DNA from: Panacagrimonas perspica
GTDB taxonomy: Bacteria > Pseudomonadota > Gammaproteobacteria > Nevskiales > Nevskiaceae
Direction: 5' to 3'
Assembly: GCF_004364935.1 (NCBI RefSeq)
Contig: NZ_SOBT01000011.1
Location: 372,001-436,000, forward strand
DNA length: 64,000 nt
The translations under genes and the position numbers were made by a program. Under the pieces are notes generated by a model that was given only the letters and a program-made list of their open reading frames with translations, was not told the origin of the DNA and did not search any database. Shown in pieces: positions 60,940 to 64,000 of the stretch. Position 1 is the first letter of the stretch. Every line of letters begins with the position of its first letter.

Positions 60940-60954
60940 CTAAGGATATCTTAG
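60940..60954. promoter_or_regulatory. CTAAG-N5-CTTAG operator before the winged-helix-like gene
   Basis: CTAAGGATATCTTAG has the same 5-base arms as the two sites before the XRE gene. It lies 27 bases before the leftward ATG at 60912, where it would overlap a -35 region. Confidence 0.75.
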
Positions 60955-61030
60955 TGATCCAAATGGACACAGCACCGTCTGCCGCCACGGTTAGCGGCCT
61001 TACCCGACCTTTTGGGCCTTCCCGTGGCGC

Positions 61031-61267
61031 CTAGGTACGGCGAACAGCCCCGCTGGGCCGAAACCTGATGGGCTTTGCGCCAACCTGCGCCTCCGGCGGG
61101 AGCGTCGCGATGCGAAGTGCGGCGGCCTGCTGGCCGGAGAACGAGAATGCCTTGCTCAACTCCGGGGTCCAGCCAACACGGCCGGTCTTGCGATCAACAC
61201 AAAGCAACTCATGGAACCCCGGGCTCGCGGGATTTTTAGAGGACGGAATGCGACCGATGTACCACAT
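61031..61267 (-). CDS. Small unrecognised protein
   Basis: This 78-residue protein (MWYIGRIPSSKNPASPGFHELL, then DRKTGRVGWTPELSKAFSFSGQQAAALRI) has no known domain. The start is supported by an AGGAGGT Shine-Dalgarno sequence eight bases before the ATG, the best ribosome binding site in the island. It has no membrane segment. It runs divergently from the gene at 61297, only 29 bases away. Confidence 0.6.
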   Translation of the reverse strand: MWYIGRIPSSKNPASPGFHELLCVDRKTGRVGWTPELSKAFSFSGQQAAALRIATLPPEAQVGAKPIRFRPSGAVRRT

Positions 61268-61296
61268 AGGTGCGACCTCCTGATGGAGCCGCGCGC

Positions 61297-61521
61297 ATGC
61301 GTGAGCCCATCGCAAAAGTGGATGGAAGTCACCAGCCGGGGCAGTCATGGTCTGGGTGCCTTACCGAAGCGCGCTACCTTGTTCCTGCCGCGCTTCGCCC
61401 CTGGCTGCAGTACGCCCACCGCATCGGAACGATGGGGCCGCTATTCGGGCTCGAGATCGATGAGCTTGTATGCGAAGAGACTACCGACAGTTGCGCGCTC
61501 TCGGGAAGTCTGGCGCAGTGA
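61297..61521 (+). CDS. Small unrecognised protein, coupled to the next gene
   Basis: This 74-residue frame contains ARYLVPAALRPWLQYAHRIG and LFGLEIDELVCEETTD, which read like real protein. GGAG lies eight bases before the ATG. Its stop overlaps the GTG start of the next gene (GTGA), which supports both. The Shine-Dalgarno sequence of the divergent gene at 61267 lies in the same 29 bases, leaving no room for two promoters, so one of the two may be false. Confidence 0.45.
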   Translation: MREPIAKVDGSHQPGQSWSGCLTEARYLVPAALRPWLQYAHRIGTMGPLFGLEIDELVCEETTDSCALSGSLAQ

Positions 61522-61952
61522 TTCATCGCCATCCGCTAAACGCCATGGCCGGCCCGCTTTATCTCAAAGCGTCTTCGATCAACGGCACCGAGGTGATCGC
61601 GGAGGCGCTGAACCGGGTGCCCTGTATCTCGAGGAACATCAGCTCCATCGGCTGGTCGCTCGTTATTGATCAAGTAGCCAGTGTCAGCTTCCACGAGGAC
61701 ATGCTGGCTTTTGCGATCGCCGACAGCTACGAGGAGGGTCGACAGATGCTCCTGGCCTTCGCGACGTTGCTGGACCGCCATTCCGACGACATTGTCGGTC
61801 TCGACGAGTGCAAACTTCAGGCTTGGGTGGTTGGCGAGAGGGTAGGCGTGCCCATCCGCCACCTCTGTTTTCGTTGGTCACGCACCCGCGCAACGAACCC
61901 TCGAGTGGTCTGGCTCTCCGGCCCGCACAGTGCCCGCCAGCGGCCTCCCTGA
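61518..61952 (+). CDS. Unrecognised 144-residue protein
   Basis: Starting at the overlapping GTG, this frame reads LYLKASSINGTEVIAEALNRVPCISRNISSIGWSL and SFHEDMLAFAIADSYEEGRQMLLAFATLLD. These are plausible helix-rich sequences of no known family. The last 25 residues are Arg/Pro-rich and may be out of the conserved part. There is no signal peptide or membrane segment. Confidence 0.5.
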   Translation: MIHRHPLNAMAGPLYLKASSINGTEVIAEALNRVPCISRNISSIGWSLVIDQVASVSFHEDMLAFAIADSYEEGRQMLLAFATLLDRHSDDIVGLDECKLQAWVVGERVGVPIRHLCFRWSRTRATNPRVVWLSGPHSARQRPP

Positions 61953-62085
61953 GAGAGGGTTCTCCCAAACTTCGCTCCCGCACTCGAGTGAACGACTTGC
62001 GTCCGATGGACGCGTGGATTCACACGCTCGATGCCACATCGCGAACGGCGCAAACTCCGTCAGCACTCAGTCGGGAGAACATGCA

Positions 62086-62355
62086 ATGGCGCGACACACG
62101 ATCGAACTGATCATCAACGCCGAAGCCAGCGGCTCGCGTTCGGTCTCGTTGCCGGGTGCAGGCGATCTCGCACATCTCATCGATGTGTTTGGGCTGGCGC
62201 TCACCCTGCTGCCATCTACTCCTTCTTCTGGCGCGCCATCAGCTTCTCCGCAAGGCGACGCCAGGGACCCCACTGAAGAGGCGTCCCGCCGCTCAGAACC
62301 TTCGCGAACTGCACGTCAGTCATCCGCCCGGGAACGGCTGCGACGAGTTCACTGA
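62086..62355 (+). CDS. Small unrecognised protein, 3' half doubtful
   Basis: A GGGAG eight bases before the ATG supports the start. The first 44 residues (TIELIINAEASGSRSVSLPGAGDLAHLIDVFGLALTLLP) look coding. The rest is Ser/Arg/Pro-rich and overlaps the opposing gene at 62216-62563, so the original gene may have been cut short by rearrangement near 62215. Confidence 0.45.
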   Translation: MARHTIELIINAEASGSRSVSLPGAGDLAHLIDVFGLALTLLPSTPSSGAPSASPQGDARDPTEEASRRSEPSRTARQSSARERLRRVH

Positions 62356-62563
62356 ACTTCGGTATGTGGACCTGGCGGGCAGTTGGCTCACGGTGCGGCC
62401 CGATGAGCAGTTGCATGCCCGTGTCAGATCGCATGAGCTCTTCGATCTCCTCTAGGCTCAATCCTGCCAAGCTATCCACGTGAGACTCCATCGCTGCCAA
62501 CTTCTGCAGCGAAGCAGCCTCTTCAAGTCCGCGACGGGGACGCTTAGGGCGAGCACTCTTCAT
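62216..62563 (-). CDS. Unrecognised 115-residue protein
   Basis: The frame reads ESHVDSLAGLSLEEIEELMRSDTGMQLL, VHIPKFSELVAAVPGRMTDVQFAKVL and PWRRLAEKLMARQKKE, which looks like a genuine helical protein with a basic N-terminus (KSARPKRPRRG). I do not recognise a family. No Shine-Dalgarno sequence precedes the ATG at 62563; an in-frame GTG at 62632 would lengthen it. It converges on and overlaps the gene at 62086. Confidence 0.5.
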   Translation of the reverse strand: MKSARPKRPRRGLEEAASLQKLAAMESHVDSLAGLSLEEIEELMRSDTGMQLLIGPHREPTARQVHIPKFSELVAAVPGRMTDVQFAKVLSGGTPLQWGPWRRLAEKLMARQKKE

Positions 62564-62859
62564 GGAGGGGACCGTACGCCAAGTTGGCGAATGTGGGAAC
62601 TCTTGCAGCCGTCTCGATGACGAGTCGATCACGCCGCCCAACTAGGTACGCGCTACCAGGCTACGTGGTCACCCATTCTTCCGCCTCGTAATCCGTCGCA
62701 GGTATCGAGACCGACGGCCGATTTTTCATCGGTCGCAAGGGACCGCTTTCAGCCCATCTCGGCCATCGTTTCGGATCCTAGGAGCGGACGGTCGCAAGCG
62801 ACAACTCTTGAGACAGCGTCGAAGGTCACCGCACTCTTTGGCGCAATCTCGTCGACCGC
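62564..62859. other. Gap without a recognisable gene
   Basis: About 300 bases of lower GC, with no repeat, palindrome or convincing frame. A CTAGGTACG sequence at 62643 also occurs at 61031, which may be chance. Confidence 0.35.
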
Positions 62860-63069
62860 CTACCGCCCCGATTTTGCTGCACGCGTTGTCGGACTTTCGC
62901 TCATCGGTGGAGGATCCGAGTCTTCGCCCAGCTCAAAGGCTGCGGTAGCGGGCACTTCATGATCAAACATCGCCGACTCGGGCGGTGGAAGACTGTGCAT
63001 GATTGCCCAGAAATCGCACTCGGAGAGCTCTTCAAGACTCAGCACCTGCCGGTCAGACTGTCGATTCAT
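62860..63069 (-). CDS. Possible small protein, unrecognised
   Basis: A 69-residue frame reads LSLEELSECDFWAIMHSLPPPESAMFDHEVPATAAFELGED, acidic and plausible, followed by a Pro/Ser tail. The ribosome binding site is weak (AGG nine bases before the ATG). A frame on the other strand at 62999-63241 ends SFVERVLWAKVFTRYGFIV and is equally possible; at most one is likely real. Confidence 0.3.
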   Translation of the reverse strand: MNRQSDRQVLSLEELSECDFWAIMHSLPPPESAMFDHEVPATAAFELGEDSDPPPMSESPTTRAAKSGR

Positions 63070-63266
63070 CTCAGGACCTATCGCGCTGAGTCGCCGCATG
63101 CTGGAACAATGGCCGCCCGCATGTCGAGAACTCGCGCACTCCAGGACGATCATTCGGGATACGGCCGAAACCCGCCCACCGTCGTTTGTGGAGCGAGTAT
63201 TGTGGGCCAAGGTCTTCACCCGATACGGGTTCATTGTCTAGCCGGCATTTTGGCGGGGGAGCATTG

Positions 63267-63470
63267 ATGGACGACAGTAATCCTCGAATCAGGCAAGCCA
63301 ATGCCAGAGCCCTCGAAATACTCGAGGATGCGAAGGCAGCTGCACACTGGATTGAGACTCCAAACGTGTCGCTCGGGAACGTCGCGCCGCTGATACTGCT
63401 CGATTCGGATGAGGGCCTGCGACGCGTCTTAGCCGAGCTCTCGGCGATCGAGTACGGACTGCCGATTTGA
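63267..63470 (+). CDS. MbcA/ParS/Xre-type antitoxin toxin-binding domain (DUF2384), orphan
   Basis: The 67-residue protein is essentially one DUF2384 domain: ALEILEDAKAAAHWIETPNVSLGNVAPLILLDSDEGLRRVLAELSAIEYGLPI (positions of roughly 15-67) has the family's W-x3-PN-x-L-x-G-x2-P-L and final x-YG pattern. GGGGGAG before the ATG is a good ribosome binding site. In RES-Xre systems the toxin gene follows directly; here no RES-domain gene follows and the DNA-binding XRE part is absent. It is therefore an orphan or the remnant of a toxin-antitoxin pair. Confidence 0.8.
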   Translation: MDDSNPRIRQANARALEILEDAKAAAHWIETPNVSLGNVAPLILLDSDEGLRRVLAELSAIEYGLPI

Positions 63471-63631
63471 ACTGAGAACTCAGGAGCCAACGACGCGTAT
63501 CAGCCCACTGCGGACTGCTGTCGACGGATCCGGCCGGCGCCGAAGCGGACACTGAGTGGCTGGCCAACGGATAGAGGCTTGACGACCCGGACAGAGAAGG
63601 CGGTAGGGCCGTCAAGCCAATGCTCAACTCT

Positions 63632-64000
63632 CTAGTCCAGCGGACTGATCACGCCCTGCACTCCTTTGCCTAAGACATGCGTGTAGATCATCGTGGTGGC
63701 GACATCGTTATGGCCTAAGAGCTCCTGGATCGTTCTAATGTCTTGCCCGCGCTCGAGCAAATGGGTCGCGAAAGAATGGCGGAACGTGTGGCAGCTCGTG
63801 TGTTTGGTGATCCCTGCCGTCCGGATGGCGCCTTTTACCGCTCGCTGGAGTGTGTCCGGAAAGACATGGTGTCGTTTCGTTCTGCCGGAGTAGGGATCGA
63901 CCGATCGCTTCGCCGACGGAAAGACGTACTGCCAACCCCAGTCGAACCCAGCCTTCGGATACTTCCTGGCCAGTGCGTAGGGTAGCGACGCTTCTCCGAA
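63632..64000 (-). CDS. intI: Integron-type tyrosine recombinase (IntI-like), N-terminal part outside window
   Basis: The 122 visible residues are the C-terminal part of an integron integrase. [22 protein letters not shown] and [19 protein letters not shown] are the IntI-specific region. [41 protein letters not shown] holds catalytic His-x-x-Arg, the second His and Tyr, and the chain ends GVISPLD. This set separates IntI from XerC/D. In integrons attI and the cassettes lie beyond the 5' end of intI, which is to the right of this window. The gene is intact to its stop. Confidence 0.9.
   Translation of the reverse strand, partial: FGEASLPYALARKYPKAGFDWGWQYVFPSAKRSVDPYSGRTKRHHVFPDTLQRAVKGAIRTAGITKHTSCHTFRHSFATHLLERGQDIRTIQELLGHNDVATTMIYTHVLGKGVQGVISPLD

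Larger units (their letters stand above)
53747..64000. mobile_element. Genomic island inserted in comEC (left end seen, right end outside window)
   Basis: Composition changes sharply at 53746/53747, where comEC reads GGCAGC and then TTTT-rich DNA. The island starts with two tyrosine-recombinase genes and a KfrA-like gene in one orientation, followed by cargo of lower GC and different codon use. An AT-rich stretch at 53747-53820 holds a palindrome (GTTATCATAAC, 53807-53817) and inverted ATTCAGT/ACTGAAT at 53769 and 53816. The module recalls Tn554-like or GInt-type elements in which several tyrosine recombinases mediate insertion; this kinship is inference. The right end and comEC remainder are not visible. 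Confidence 0.85.

Noticed and set aside
62999-63241. 80-codon frame ending SFVERVLWAKVFTRYGFIV
   Set aside because: The C-terminal part looks protein-like, but there is no ribosome binding site and no family, and it conflicts with the opposing frame; left uncalled.
59017-63631. Integron cassette array with attC sites left of intI
   Set aside because: No paired GTTRRRY/RYYYAAC core sites with complementary arms were found. intI points its 3' end at this region, whereas arrays lie beyond the 5' end.

Overview
The window reads as a high-GC gammaproteobacterial chromosome, most likely Xanthomonadales/Lysobacterales. The pointers are gene order (rpoE-rseA-rseB-mucD; lepA-lepB-DUF4845-rnc-era-recO), a methylthioinosine phosphorylase beside hypoxanthine phosphoribosyltransferase, a CHASE2 Ser/Thr kinase, split E1 alpha/E1 beta/E2 2-oxoacid dehydrogenase genes, and dispersed GTAGCCCGGACGAAGTCCGG palindromes. 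This placement is inference; there is no rRNA or tRNA in the window to fix it.

Positions 1-53746 are dense core genome. From the left: a partial NYN-domain gene; sdhE-ygfX-lipocalin; an Ada/AlkA fusion with ogt; nadB; the envelope-stress set rpoE-rseA-rseB-mucD; a degenerate hydrolase fused to a class III cyclase; the lepA to recO translation, RNA and repair cluster; astB with a GNAT gene; gspAB; a leftward block for purine salvage and wall recycling (mtiP, hpt, nagZ, L,D-transpeptidase, CYTH), then rlmD, an exonuclease and cysM; a kinase-phosphatase-FHA signalling operon; radA and a metallo-beta-lactamase-fold gene; aguA; a 2-oxoacid dehydrogenase operon; a CzcCBA metal-efflux operon with a His-rich leader protein; a methyltransferase; an Hpt protein; and lolC-lolD split by a DUF559 cassette, followed by comEC.

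At about 53746/53747 comEC breaks off inside its conserved HHGS motif and the DNA becomes AT-rich. From there to the right edge lies an integrated island with composition and codon use unlike the core. It opens with two overlapping tyrosine-recombinase genes (447 and 972 aa) and a KfrA-like coiled-coil DNA-binding protein behind a palindromic operator. The cargo includes an XRE regulator and an opposing winged-helix-like gene that share CTAAG-N5-CTTAG operators, several small unrecognised genes, an orphan MbcA/ParS/Xre-type antitoxin, and, at the edge, the C-terminal part of an integron integrase. The right junction and the rest of comEC are not in the window.

The most unusual items are the comEC-targeted recombinase island and its internal XRE regulon, the integron integrase inside it, the catalytically degenerate hydrolase-cyclase, the DUF559 cassette that keeps lolC-lolD coupled, and a set of -10-like boxes exactly six or seven bases from start codons that suggests leaderless mRNAs.
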